In this document: positions 53,947-63,848 of the stretch, piece by piece
Position numbering within the stretch: position 1 is the stretch's first letter
Layout of the letters: each line of letters begins with the position of its first letter
Assembly: GCA_963731285.1 (NCBI GenBank)
Contig: CAVSUR010000008.1
Span: forward strand, 1 to 64,000
DNA: 64,000 bases
Direction: 5' to 3'
Source: CAVSUR01 sp963731285
GTDB taxonomy: Bacteria; Actinomycetota; Actinomycetes; Streptosporangiales; Streptosporangiaceae
Program-made: the position numbers and the translations under genes
The notes under the pieces: model-generated
What the model saw: only the letters and a program-made list of their open reading frames with translations
Database searches by the model: none
Told to the model about the DNA's origin: nothing

Positions 53947-56820
53947 ATGGATGCCCGGAAAGATCCGTACTTTTTGCCGAGTTACGGGCCATGCCGGGGG
54001 AGGCGGGGCCACGGGCTACGCCTGAGGCGACAGCATAAGCACAGTTACAAGGCGGCCGGACGGCGGATCGCGGCCTTCGGGGCCGCGGCGGCGCTGATCG
54101 CGTTGCCCGCGGCCGGAGCCGTCGGCCAGAGCGCGGCCGCGGCGGGCACGACCGCCTCGTGCCCGTGGGTGACATCCACCGCTCCCATCTCGCAGCGCGT
54201 CGCCCAGCTCGTGGCGGCGATGAGCCTGGACGACAAGATCACCATGGTGGAAGGCCATGGCTCCACCAACCCGTACGTGTTCTACACGCCGGCGATACCT
54301 TCGCTGTGCATCCCGGCGGTGGGCCTTGAGGACGGACCCGCCGGCGTCGCCGATGGGCTGACCGGTGTCACCCAGCTGCCGGCCGGTGTGTCGCTCGCGG
54401 CCACCTGGGACCCGTCGCTGGCGCGGCAGTACGGCCGGGTCATCGGCGCGGAGGAGTCCGGCAAGGGTGCCAGCGCGAACCTCGGCCCCACCGTGAACAT
54501 CGACCGGGACCCGCGCTGGGGCCGGTCATTCGAGGCGCTGAGCGAGGACCCGTTCCTGAACTCGGCGCTGGACGTGCCGGAAATCGACGGCGTGCAGAAC
54601 CAGGACGTCGAGTCGCAGGTCAAGCACTTCGACGCCTATAACCAGGAGACGTACCGCAACACCTCTGCGGACAATGTGATCATCTCTGGCCGGGCGCTGC
54701 ACGAGATCTACATGCCGTCGTTCAACGCGGCGGTGACGCAGGCGAAAGCCGCGTCGGTGATGTGCGCTTACTCATACGTTAACGGCAGCGCAAGCTGCAA
54801 CAGCTCGTACCTGCTCACGAACGTGCTGAAGGAGATGTGGGACTTCCAGGGGTTCGTGATGTCGGACTATGGCGCGCTGCACGGCACATCGGGCGCGCTT
54901 CAGGGCACCGACCAGGAGCAGCCGTTCAACACGTACTACGGAACGGCGCTGAAGACCGACATCGAAAACGGGACGATCCCGCTCGCCGCACTGAACACGA
55001 TGGTGCAGCGAGTATTCACCGAGATGTTCCGGTTCAACCTGTTCAGCCAGCCGCGCACCGGCTCGCCCGCGGCGACCGTGACCACCCCGGCGCACCAGGC
55101 GCTCGCCAAGCATGTGGCCGAGGCGGGCACCACGCTGCTGAAGAACGCCGGCAAGACGCTGCCGCTGTCTTCGTCGGGAGCTGGGAAGATCGCCGTGATC
55201 GGCCCGTCCGCGTCCGTCTCGCCGACTTACGCGGGCGGCGGCAGCGCCTACGTGATCCCGTCGGCGACGGTCAGCCCGCTGCAGGGCATCCGGGCGGCCG
55301 CCCGGTCCGGCACAAGCGTGACCTACCGGCGGGGGCTGCCAGCGGACACGGCGCTGCCAGCGATCCCGCCGGCCGACCTCTCCCCCGCATACGCCCCGAC
55401 GCCGTTCGGCGGCAGCTACACGGGTACGCTAACCGCGCCGGAGACCGGGACCTACGTGCTAGCCCTCACCAACCCGTGCGGCTGCTACACCTCCACATAC
55501 CTCAGCCTGAACGGCACGCAGATACTGGACAACCCGAGCACGCCGCCAGTGCATACGTACTCGGCTGCGGTGAACCTGACCGCGGGCACCAAGTACACGC
55601 TCTCGATCAGCGGCGATTCGTCCCAGCTGCTCTGGGGCACCCCGTCGGCGCTGGCGCCCGGCATCACCGCCGCGGTCAACGCCGCCAAGACGGCGCAGGC
55701 CGCTGTCGTGGTCGTCTCGGACGACACCGAGTCCGAGGCCACCGACCGGCCGAGCCTCAACCTGCCGTCAGCGCAGAACGAGCTCATCGAGGCGGTCGCG
55801 GCGGCCAACCCGCACACCGTCGTGGTGGTCAACGCGGGCGCGCCGATCGCGATGCCGTGGCTGAGCCAGGTCGCGTCCGTCCTGGACGCCTGGTACCCGG
55901 GGCAGACGAGCGGCACGGCGCTGGCCAGCGTGCTGTTCGGCCAGACCGATCCGGGCGGCCACCTGCCGGTAACGTTCCCGACCTCGCTGAGCGAGGTACC
56001 CGCGTCCACCACCGCGCAGTTCCCCGGTAACGGAACCGAGGTGCTGTACTCCGAGGGTGTTGACGTCGGCTACCGGTGGTACAACGCCAATGGTCTGGCG
56101 CCAATGTTCCCGTTCGGGTTCGGCCGGTCCTACACCAAGTTCGCGTTTAGAGGGCTGCGGCTGAGCCGCACGACGGTGACCGGCACGCAGGACGTGCGGG
56201 TCTCGGCCACGGTGACGAACGTTGGTAACCGAAGGGGCAGTGACGTCGCCCAGCTGTACGTGGGCGACCCGGCGTCAACGGGTGAGCCGCCGCGCCAGCT
56301 GGAAGGTTTCCGGCGAGTGAACCTCGCGCCCGGCCAGTCGGCGCGCGTGTCATTCGTGATCACGCCGCAGGACACCTCGTGGTGGAGCGACACCGCGAGA
56401 GGCTGGACACAGACCGCCGGCCTGTATCGCGTCTACGTGGGCGACTCCTCAGCACTGGCGAACCTGCCACTGCGGAACTCGTTCCGTATGACGTCCACGC
56501 CGGGCGCGCGCCAGGTCGTCGTCACCGCGCCCAGCGTGATGCACGCCGGTAAGGCGTCGGTGGTGCGCGTCACGCTAACCGCTGGCGGCAACCAGATCCT
56601 GCACGGCGTCCAGCTGGCACTGCAGCTGCCGGAGGGATGGACCGTCACACCGGCTGGGCCGGCGGTGTTCGGCACGGTGCGGCCCGGCAAGGCGGCCGCC
56701 GCCACGTTCCGGGTGAGTCCGCCCAGCTACTCGCCGGACGTCATCCAGGTCGTGCACGCCACCGCGACGATGGGCAACACCCTGCGAGAGGCGGGCGTGT
56801 CGGCGTCGGTGCAGTCCTGA
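53947..56820 (+). CDS. Secreted GH3 beta-glycosidase with PA14 insert
   Basis: This 957-aa exported enzyme has a signal peptide after a basic stretch (RRIAAFGAAAALIALPAAGA). The GH3 N-domain contains GPTVNIDRDPRWGRSFEALS, KHFDAYNQE and the nucleophile Asp307 in VMSDYGALHG (SDW is more usual). A PA14 domain is inserted in the second GH3 domain (about residues 475-600: GGSYTGTLTAPETGTYVLAL). An Fn3-like domain and a NEW3-type all-beta domain (QLPEGWTVTPAGPAVFGTVR) complete the C-terminus. PA14-bearing GH3 enzymes act on plant or fungal beta-glucosides. It lies inside the tRNA-Lys island. Confidence 0.93.
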   Translation: MDARKDPYFLPSYGPCRGRRGHGLRLRRQHKHSYKAAGRRIAAFGAAAALIALPAAGAVGQSAAAAGTTASCPWVTSTAPISQRVAQLVAAMSLDDKITMVEGHGSTNPYVFYTPAIPSLCIPAVGLEDGPAGVADGLTGVTQLPAGVSLAATWDPSLARQYGRVIGAEESGKGASANLGPTVNIDRDPRWGRSFEALSEDPFLNSALDVPEIDGVQNQDVESQVKHFDAYNQETYRNTSADNVIISGRALHEIYMPSFNAAVTQAKAASVMCAYSYVNGSASCNSSYLLTNVLKEMWDFQGFVMSDYGALHGTSGALQGTDQEQPFNTYYGTALKTDIENGTIPLAALNTMVQRVFTEMFRFNLFSQPRTGSPAATVTTPAHQALAKHVAEAGTTLLKNAGKTLPLSSSGAGKIAVIGPSASVSPTYAGGGSAYVIPSATVSPLQGIRAAARSGTSVTYRRGLPADTALPAIPPADLSPAYAPTPFGGSYTGTLTAPETGTYVLALTNPCGCYTSTYLSLNGTQILDNPSTPPVHTYSAAVNLTAGTKYTLSISGDSSQLLWGTPSALAPGITAAVNAAKTAQAAVVVVSDDTESEATDRPSLNLPSAQNELIEAVAAANPHTVVVVNAGAPIAMPWLSQVASVLDAWYPGQTSGTALASVLFGQTDPGGHLPVTFPTSLSEVPASTTAQFPGNGTEVLYSEGVDVGYRWYNANGLAPMFPFGFGRSYTKFAFRGLRLSRTTVTGTQDVRVSATVTNVGNRRGSDVAQLYVGDPASTGEPPRQLEGFRRVNLAPGQSARVSFVITPQDTSWWSDTARGWTQTAGLYRVYVGDSSALANLPLRNSFRMTSTPGARQVVVTAPSVMHAGKASVVRVTLTAGGNQILHGVQLALQLPEGWTVTPAGPAVFGTVRPGKAAAATFRVSPPSYSPDVIQVVHATATMGNTLREAGVSASVQS

Positions 56821-57007
56821 CCCGCTAGAGAGCTGGCGCTCGGTCTCCGCGCACGCCGACCCGCGGGGCTGCGCCAGCCAGCCCGGCACCGGGTAGATCG
56901 GCCCTTCGGAGGCACTGCGAGCGCGGCGGCGGCTGGCCATGCGGCCTGTTGTGCGGCCAGTCGCCGAATCCTCGCGATCTCGGAGAGCTGCGGGGGATAC
57001 TGGCCGG

Positions 57008-57874
57008 GTGTTCGAGGGTTTCGCGACCGAGCGAATCGATCTGGCTGACTCGTCGATCTTCGTCCGCCACGGCGGCGCAGGGCCGCCGGTCCTGCTGCTG
57101 CACGGGCATCCGCGCACATCCTCAACGTGGCACCGGGTGGCGCCGCTGCTCGTGTCGGCAGGATTCACGGTGGTATGCCCCGATCTCCGCGGCTACGGCC
57201 AGTCCCGCGGCCCACAGCCGACGGTCGACCACTCCGCCCATGGCAAGCGAGCCGTTGCCTCCGACATGGCGGCGGTCATGGCCGAGCTCGGCCACGACCG
57301 CTTCTTTGCGGCGGGCCACGACCGCGGTGGCCCCGTCGCGTTCCGGCTGACCCTCGACGTACCGGATCGGGTCGTTCGCCTGGCGGCGCTGGACTGCATC
57401 CCGATCAGTGAGCACCTGCGGCGAGCCGATGCCCGGTTCGCGACGGCCTACTGGCATTGGTTCTTCTTCGCCCAGCCGAGAATCCCGGAACGCGTCATCA
57501 ACGCTGACCCGGACAGCTGGTACACCGGCGATCCTGCCGTTATGGGCCGCGAGAACTTCGACGAGTTCCGGCGGTCCACCCACAATCCTGACGTCGTGCG
57601 GGCCATGCTCGAGGACTACCGGGCCGGGCTGAGCATCGATCGCGCCGACGAGGAAGCCGACGGCGCCAATGGCGTCCGGATCAGCTGCCCCGTGCTGGTC
57701 CTCTGGTCGCTGCGCGACGACCTGGAGGACCTGCACGGCGACCCGCGCCTGATCTGGCAAGACTGGGCAGACCACGTCGAGGGACACGGCGTCGATTCCG
57801 GCCACCATATGGCAGAACAAGCGCCGGCCGAGCTAGCCACCGCACTCGCGAGCTTCTTCACTGCAACGGCCTAG
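57008..57874 (+). CDS. Alpha/beta hydrolase, haloacetate-dehalogenase/epoxide-hydrolase-like
   Basis: This 288-aa hydrolase has the oxyanion motif LLHGHPRTS and a nucleophile elbow GHDRGG with Asp105, so it uses an Asp nucleophile as in haloalkane/haloacetate dehalogenases and epoxide hydrolases. The cap has YWHWFFFAQPRIPE, and the catalytic His is in DSGHHMAEQAP. The GTG at 57008 is chosen because GATACT at 56996-57001 forms a -10 box six bases upstream, pointing to a leaderless mRNA. The substrate cannot be fixed. Confidence 0.85.
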   Translation: MFEGFATERIDLADSSIFVRHGGAGPPVLLLHGHPRTSSTWHRVAPLLVSAGFTVVCPDLRGYGQSRGPQPTVDHSAHGKRAVASDMAAVMAELGHDRFFAAGHDRGGPVAFRLTLDVPDRVVRLAALDCIPISEHLRRADARFATAYWHWFFFAQPRIPERVINADPDSWYTGDPAVMGRENFDEFRRSTHNPDVVRAMLEDYRAGLSIDRADEEADGANGVRISCPVLVLWSLRDDLEDLHGDPRLIWQDWADHVEGHGVDSGHHMAEQAPAELATALASFFTATA

Positions 57875-57912
57875 CGAGTGAGTGGGAGATGAGCAGCGCG
57901 AGGGCTCGGCTT

Positions 57913-57930
57913 GGTTGCAGTCCGGGTTGC
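57913..57930. repeat. 18-bp direct repeat, copy 2
   Basis: This is identical to 53549-53566 and lies 38 bases after the hydrolase stop. Together the copies bracket a 4.3-kb segment. Confidence 0.8.
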
Positions 57931-58268
57931 AGTTCACCACCGTTCGGCCAGGTTCGCCAGAGTATGCGCATGTGACCTGACCTGCCGCGCGAACAGATAT
58001 GAACTCCAACGGGCTCTCACCGATCAAGCCTGAAAGGCGGGCTGCCTAGTGTGGCGCTTGCAGCTGGCTGATACCGGCATGGTGGCCGCGCGCACCGGGT
58101 CCGGCGCGCCGTCCAGGCCCTCCAGGGGCATCGGTCCAGTCAAAGACGGCCAGCACTATTGAGGCCGTCAGCATTCAGGAGAACCGCAGGGTCGGCGGGC
58201 TGACCGGCGGTCAGCGTGAGCGGCTCCTGGCGGAGCCGGACCACTGACGAGCCGCCTCTGGCAACCTG
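57931..58268. other. Gene-free stretch
   Basis: No credible gene was seen. Short in-frame pieces have no start signal and no recognised family. Confidence 0.35.
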
Positions 58269-59100
58269 TTACGCCCCCGGCCCGACGCGGGCGGCATCGA
58301 GGCGGCGATGAATGAGCGACAGCAGTGAGAACAGGTCGAGGGCGTCTGCCTCGCTGATGGCCCATCCGGCGGCTGCGCGAGGGGTGTGCGCCGGTGGGTT
58401 GCGGAAGGTCCCGAACACGCCCTTGAGGAGGTTCGCGAAGCCCTTTGTGCTCGCTCGTCTCCGAGTCGGTGCGGTAGGAGTTGATCCGCACGAGCGGGAC
58501 GCCGGACCTGGCGCCGAAGCACTGATCCACCAGCTCGGCGCCGTCGGCCGTCAGGCCGGTCATCTGCCGTAGTCTCTCGCTCACGCCCTTGACCGCCTCG
58601 AACACCGCGTGGAACAAGGACTTGCGAAGCAGCTCCTCCTCGCAGTAGCGGAGCACCTCAGCGTGCACTCCGCGCCGGCGTAGCTCGCTCCGCAGCCTGC
58701 CGGCCAGGCGGGCGACCTCGTCCAGGGTGGTCGCGGTGGCTGCCGCCCTGGCCACCTTGCCCTGATCGGTGACGCGAAGGCCGACCAGTGACATGGTCTC
58801 GTTCAGGCCGTCCTTCAGCGCCTCGAACCGGGCGTGGTCCTGCAGGTAGCGCCCCGGTGCCATGGCCTCGGTGATTAATCGGATGATGCAGTTGCTGGCG
58901 CGGTCACGGACCTGCTGATTGTGCAGAGCAACCCCGAGCCGGGTTCGCTTGTCCGGGGCCTCCCCGTCCTCGATGCGCAGCATGGCCAGCAGGCGCCCGA
59001 TCTCGGCATTGGTCAGCCCGGGCCAGTCTGTACTGGCCAGCACGTCCGACACCGGCTGGACCGCGGCTGGCGGCCACGGCGGATGCAGGGTTTGCGGCAT
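58269..59100 (-). CDS. TIGR02391/Ymh-type HEPN-like protein (frameshifted)
   Basis: The first 225 residues (TDWPGLTNAEIGRLLAMLRI, IIRLITEAMAPGRYLQDHAR, CFGARSGVPLVRINSYRTDS) read in one frame. After SEHKG the frame gains a base at about 58437-58447, beside AAAGGG, and continues as FANLLKGVFGTFRNPPAHTP, then EADALDLFSLLSLIHRRLDA to TAA at 58269-58271. RNPPAH fits the Rx4-6H motif of HEPN ribonucleases. Members of TIGR02391 often occur on mobile elements. A defence or toxin role is inference. It lies in the tRNA-Lys island. Confidence 0.75.
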
Positions 59101-59459
59101 GGGCTACATCATCGTGGTCCCGAGAAGGCTCGGGCGCATTCAGCTGCGATCCTGGCCAGGGCAGAACTTGTGGGCCGGGTCCTCAGCTTTCTTGTCAGCA
59201 GGCCCGCTGCGCAGAGCCCGGCAGATCTCTTTGAGGGCCGCGTTATACGACTTGCACCAAAGACCGCTTCCGGGCCCCGGCCCAAGACAAGCTCTGGCGG
59301 CCACCTCAGCTGGGCCCGCAAGTTGAATGCCAGCGCCGGCAGAGAATCTTGGCGCCAAACCGAGCAAGACGGTGCGAGCGCCAAAGACAAGCCGGTGGTG
59401 AAAACGACGCCTACGCCGCGGAGCTGCCAGTTGCGACCTGGTAGTCAGACACCGCCGGC
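59101..59459. other. Gene-free stretch
   Basis: A minus-strand frame ending at 59140 (KSYNAALKEICRALRSGPAD) looks protein-like for about 40 residues but has no credible start. Nothing else was found. Confidence 0.3.
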
Positions 59460-59987
59460 CTAGTGAGGGACTAGCTCGAAGCGCACGTGGATAGAATTCC
59501 GGTGAGCGCCCTCGCCGTAGCTCCAATGTGTATAGCAACGAAAGCTCTCGGCGGTTGGCCCGACGATGTTGCAATTCGCGCCTGCGATCTCGCTTCCTTC
59601 ATAGTAGTAGGCCTCGTAGTTGACTTTGTTTTCATTGTTGGCGCCGAACGTGTACTCCACCTTCATCGCAACGCCGAACACGTATTCGTACTCGCACCAG
59701 TGCTGGTCAGCGCGGGCGCCGAGGCGCTCTGCCGGTTCGTCCCCCCAGGCGTTCGTGATGCCCTTCTCAATGTAGACGCGTCTCAGGACATAGTCCGTCC
59801 GGTTGTCGGTCCGTCCGAAGATTGCGTTGACGTGGTGCGGTTCCGGGTACCCAACACGGATGTTGCAATCCGAACTGGCGGCGTCAGCCGCGGGACTGGT
59901 CGGGAGGAAACTGAGGCCGCCGAAGACCATGGCCGCGCTGAGGCCAATAGCCCAGAGCCGGGTAATGACGGAGCGTAGTCCGGACAC
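59460..59987 (-). CDS. Small secreted hypothetical protein with four cysteines
   Basis: The GTG at 59987 follows AGAGGG and gives 175 aa with a signal peptide (ITRLWAIGLSAAMVFGGLSF), probably cut after ADAA. The mature part has four Cys (SDCN, HWCEYE, GANCN, FRCYTHW), suggesting two disulfides, and many aromatic residues. Its base composition is less GC-rich than neighbours, consistent with transfer. No family is recognised. Confidence 0.7.
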   Translation of the reverse strand: MSGLRSVITRLWAIGLSAAMVFGGLSFLPTSPAADAASSDCNIRVGYPEPHHVNAIFGRTDNRTDYVLRRVYIEKGITNAWGDEPAERLGARADQHWCEYEYVFGVAMKVEYTFGANNENKVNYEAYYYEGSEIAGANCNIVGPTAESFRCYTHWSYGEGAHRNSIHVRFELVPH

Positions 59988-60539
59988 GGCGGCCCTCTTT
60001 CTGCGCGGACCCCGGTCCGCGCCATCGCAATGTCGACCCTGCCACAGCCGCGATACCGATGCAAGGCCGTTGAAGGCCACGCGATAGGGGTCACCTTACA
60101 CCAGCGGACAGGCATGACTCTTAGGATTGACGGCGAGACGCGCACCACCTCGACGGTCGACGTGTCCGTTTGGCGCGGCGGACTCTCGCCCGATGCCGCC
60201 AGTCGCGCATCGGTGGTTCGGTGTGCACCTGCGTCGCCGGTTGTGGATCGGCTAGCGGGCGGCGGGTCGCCACGTCGCTGGCGATGAACACGCTGAGTAT
60301 CGGGTGCGGCCGCAGCACGCTGGTCAGCGTTGCGTAGTCCGGGTAGGTCAAGCGTGCGGGTCGCGCTCTGCTAATCACTGCGTAGCTGGCGGGACCCGAG
60401 TGAGGGATGGGGCCGGTAAGGCCGCGACTCGCGCGATGAGTGCTCACCACATGGGTAGAAATCGAATGGCAGCCCATTGTCGACCAGCGACGCGCCTGGA
60501 GGCGAGGTAATGGCAACCGGGAAGCAGTCAGGGGACAAG

Positions 60540-60583
60540 CTCTTACTCCGCGGGTTCGGGGTTCGAGGCCCTGGCGGCGCACC
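60540..60583 (+). repeat. Imperfect copy of the tRNA-Lys 3' half (att-like)
   Basis: These 44 bases match 53456-53499 (anticodon loop to 3' end of tRNA-Lys) with two mismatches. The 5' half of a tRNA is absent, so it is not a gene. Such partial tRNA copies mark the far end of integrated elements. Confidence 0.85.
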
Positions 60584-60944
60584 TGTTGGCGTGCTGAAAC
60601 TCAGTGCGATGCTGGCGCGCTCGTGGAATGACTCCTTCCACGAACGATCCTTCCCGCGCAGGCCATGACGGCGCACTACGGCCGGTATCAGTGACCAGAG
60701 TGACTGCCCTGTTGGCGGTCATCGGAATCTGCGGGCTGGCGGCCATCAGGAACTGCCCGGAGACGGCCAACTCGGTCACAGGACGTGACTGGACGCTGGA
60801 TCTCATCCGCTCCTTATCCGCCTTCGATATGGTCGACCGCGACGGCCAAGAACCGGACATCCAACGATGCGCATAACAGCTGATCCGTGTAGCACCGCTC
60901 GCGTGAACGAAACGACGGGTGCGGTTCAGCGGTAGATGGGCGGC
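60584..60944. other. Gene-free stretch outside the att-like copy
   Basis: A weak open frame (60691-60876, VTALLAVIGICGLAAIRNC) has a hydrophobic start but no ribosome site. No gene is called. Confidence 0.3.
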
Positions 60945-61775
60945 TCATACAGCTTGCGCCGTGACTAGCCAGGACGCGCTGGGCATGGTCACGCCACCGG
61001 GCGAGGCGTACGCCACCAGGCGGTCCCGGACCCGTCTGGTCAGCTCGTCGGCTTGTGCTGGGCTGAGCCCGGCCAGGACCTCTCTGGCGCTGGGGAAGGT
61101 GCGCTCGTACTCGAGCACGTCGTCTACATCGCGGCCGATGAGCATCGGCTCGTCCGCCTTAGCGAACTCGATGCCGCCGAACCCCGCGCCGCTCAGCAGC
61201 GCGCCCGCCCGGCCGGTGTCGGCGAGGGAGAAAGCAGCATCCGGCCCAGGCATCTCCCGGAGGCCGAGTACCGCCGCGGCCGCGGCGAACCCGAAGGTAA
61301 AAAAGGGTTCTCATCGCGGGCGCGCCAGCAAAGGAACGCCAGCCTGCCGCCGCGCCGCAGCGCCTTCCGCAGGTTGCCGAACGCCGCCGCCGGGTCATCG
61401 AAGAACATGACACCGAAGTTGCTCAGCACCACGTCGAAGATCCCGGCCTGGAACGGGTGCACCTGGACGTCGGCAACCTCAAACCTGGCGTTAGTGACGC
61501 CAGCAGAGGCGGCGAGCCGGCGCGCTTCGGCTACCTGGATCCGGGAGAAGTCGGCGCCGAGAGCATGCCCGCTGCCGGTGGCGCGTGCCGCGAGAATGGT
61601 CACATCACCGCAGCCGCAGCCGATGTCGAGAACGTTCTCCCCGTCCTCGATCTGCGCGCCGGCCAGCAACCGCGCCGTCAGCCGGCCCCGCATCCGCTCA
61701 TGCCGCACGCTGCTCGATGAAGTGCCGCCCGCTGGCTCCGTTCCAGTCCTCGGCCTGCTCCGCATTCACCGCCAC
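60945..61775 (-). CDS. SAM-dependent methyltransferase, UbiE/COQ5-like (two frameshifts)
   Basis: The class-I fold is clear: NAEQAEDWNGASGRHFIEQR at the start, then HERMRGRLTARLL, motif I VLDIGCGCGDVTILAARATG, DVVLSNFGVMFFDDPAAAFG and GGRLAFLCWR. Frame is lost once near 61700 and again in a six-T run at about 61297-61302. There one more T would restore ENPFFTFGFAAAAAVLG and lead into MPGPDAAFSLADTGRAGALL up to 60945. A homopolymer error could explain the second break. Confidence 0.75.
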
Positions 61776-61899
61776 AAAGGCCACGCTACATCGCCCCAGC
61801 CCTGCCTGAGCCGGTGCCCGACGCGCCGTTCGGTACGTTCTTGCTGGGGATCGCGACGGTCGCGGGGACATGCCAGAGCGGGGAGTTCTGCGCGCAGCC

Positions 61900-62055
61900 G
61901 GCGGGTCGCCTTCACCCGCATGGGCTCCGACCCGGCCACCCGCGCCTACCTCGAACGCCGCACGCAGAAGGCAAATCCAAGCCGAGATCATCCGCTGCCT
62001 CAAGCGTTACGTCGCCCGCGAGGTTTGCCCGCACCTGCGCCCCGCCGCTGGCTGA
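61900..62055 (+). pseudogene. C-terminal fragment of an IS110-family transposase
   Basis: RRVAFTRMGSDPATRAYLER and, one base out of frame, AEIIRCLKRYVAREV match the conserved tail of IS110 transposases. It lies 590 bases upstream of an intact IS110 gene and differs from its tail, so it comes from another element. Confidence 0.6.
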
Positions 62056-62642
62056 CGCACCTGCCCGGGGGCGGCCTGACCCGATAACCGGCTGCCGCGC
62101 ACTTGCTGGCCTTCGAACGATTCGTCCGCCGTCCCCGGCCATCACTGACCTGCTGCGCGTGACCTTATAAGAGCTTGCCCTCCACCCCGCAGCGGCCCGT
62201 CCCTGTCTTGTCCGCAACTCCAGCAACCCCCCGGTCAGTGCGCCATCCCCAGAACCCAGGAAAGCGACCAGCCATGTCAGCCGGACCGCTGAAATCAATA
62301 CCCGGCAAGCCCTTGATAGGACATAGTGAGCATCGATCCGGCGCTTGCTATCAGATGATCCCGTCACGATCTGTGATCGGCGCTGGTCGACGACCAGGGC
62401 GCAATATCCGCCTTATTGCAGACTCGGTGTAGGCGTTACGGCCTGGGTCGTAGCGTTTAGAGGTCCGATGGGCTTGGCTCTCATATCCGCTGCCGGCCGC
62501 TTTGCTGGGGGCTTTCGAACGACGTGCCAGCCTGTCGGGTCTTGCCGTGGCGTGGCTCATAAGAGGTGCGACGCTGACCGATCCGTAATAAGGCATGCCC
62601 GCTGCGGTCCCATCTGGCGCAAGGTGAGGAAAGGGGCAGGTC
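62056..62642. other. Region upstream of the IS110 transposase
   Basis: No gene was recognised. It should contain the left non-coding end of the IS110 element, but IS110 ends lack terminal inverted repeats, so the boundary cannot be drawn. Confidence 0.4.
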
Positions 62643-63848
62643 GTGGCGGTGATGATCGGCGTGGACCCGCACAAGGGGTCGCACACGGCGGTGGCGCTCG
62701 GCGCAGATGAAGCAGTGCTGGGGCAGGTGCGGGTACGGGCCTCCGCTGCGCAGGCGGAGCGGCTGCTGACCTGGGCGACGTCCTGGCCGGGGCGGACCTG
62801 GGCGGTGGAGGGCGCCGGCGGCCTGGGACATCTGCTGGCCCAGGAGCTGGTGGCGGCCGGGGAGCAGGTGCTGGACGTGCAGCCCAAGCTGGCCGCCCGG
62901 GTGCGACTGCTGGCCTCGGGAGCGGTGAACAAGAACGACCCGAACGATGCCCGGTCGGTCGCCGTCGCGGCGCTGCGCTCCCCGTCGTGCCTGCCGGTCA
63001 GGCCCGATGACCACGCGGCGGTGCTGAAGATCTGGGCCAAGCGGCACCGCGACCTGAGCCGGACCCGGAACCAGGTCGCCTGCCGGCTGCACGCCGCGCT
63101 GTGCGAACTGGTCCCCGGCGGTGTCAGCAAGGAAATATACGCAGCTCACGCCGCTGCGATCCTGGAGGAGGCCGAGCCGTGCGGCGCCGTGGCCCAGGCC
63201 CGCGCCGAGCTGGCAGCCGAGCTCGTGGCCGACCTGCGCCGCGCCGATACCCTGCTGCGGGAGACGAAGAAGAAGCTGGCCACGGCGGTCCGTGCCTCCG
63301 GCACGTCCCTGACCGAGGTCTTCGGAGTCGGCCCGGTCATCGCCGCCACGGTGATCGGCGATGTCAGGGACGTTTCCCGATTCGGCGGCAGGGACCGCTT
63401 CGCCGCCTATAACGGCACTGCACCGATCGAGGTGTCCTCCGGCAACCGCAAGGTTCACCGGCTGTCGATGCGCGGGAACCGGCGCCTGAACCACGCCATC
63501 CACATGGCCGCGGTCACCCAGGTCCGCTACCGGCACAGCCCTGGCCGTGCCTACTACGACAAGAAGATCGCCGAGGGCAAGACCGGCAAGGAAGCCCTGC
63601 GCGCCCTCAAACGACAGATCAGCGACGCCATCTACAAGCACCTCAAGGCCGACGCCGCCCGCGCCGCCGCGCGCAGTACCCAGGGTCCGGGAGGGCAACC
63701 GGGGAACGACTCTGTCGCCAGCGCGGCCGGCTCACACCCCGAACGCCAGCTCTTCGGCCAAGCCACTCCCGGACCTGCCACCACCCTACGATCACGGCCC
63801 CGGAAGACCACCTCAGCCGCCAGAAAAAAGGCCGCCCGGCTCACTTGA
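62643..63848 (+). mobile_element. IS110-family transposase (intact)
   Basis: This 401-aa DEDD recombinase has Asp8 in GVDPHKGSH, a Glu in the AVEGAGGLGH strand, and Asp residues in NKNDPNDARS. The C-terminal Tnp_20 domain has FGVGPVIAATVIGDVRDVSR, AYNGTAPIEVSSGNRKVHRL and RNRRLNHAIHMAA-type residues, including the conserved Ser. GTG 62643 follows AGGAAAGGGG. The 70-residue tail after LKADAARAAARS is unusually long. The element may be mobile. Confidence 0.93.

Noticed and set aside
57833..58027. Short minus-strand ORF across the second 18-bp repeat
   Set aside because: It overlaps the hydrolase end, has no ribosome site and no family.
59803..60287. Plus-strand ORFs opposite the secreted Cys protein and beyond
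   Set aside because: No start signals or domains; the minus-strand protein has a signal peptide and ribosome site.
60540..60583. Second tRNA-Lys gene
   Set aside because: Only the 3' half is present; there is no acceptor 5' strand or D arm and one T-arm change.
62481..63698. 405-residue minus-strand frame opposite the IS110 gene
   Set aside because: Shadow frame; IS110 motifs are on the plus strand.
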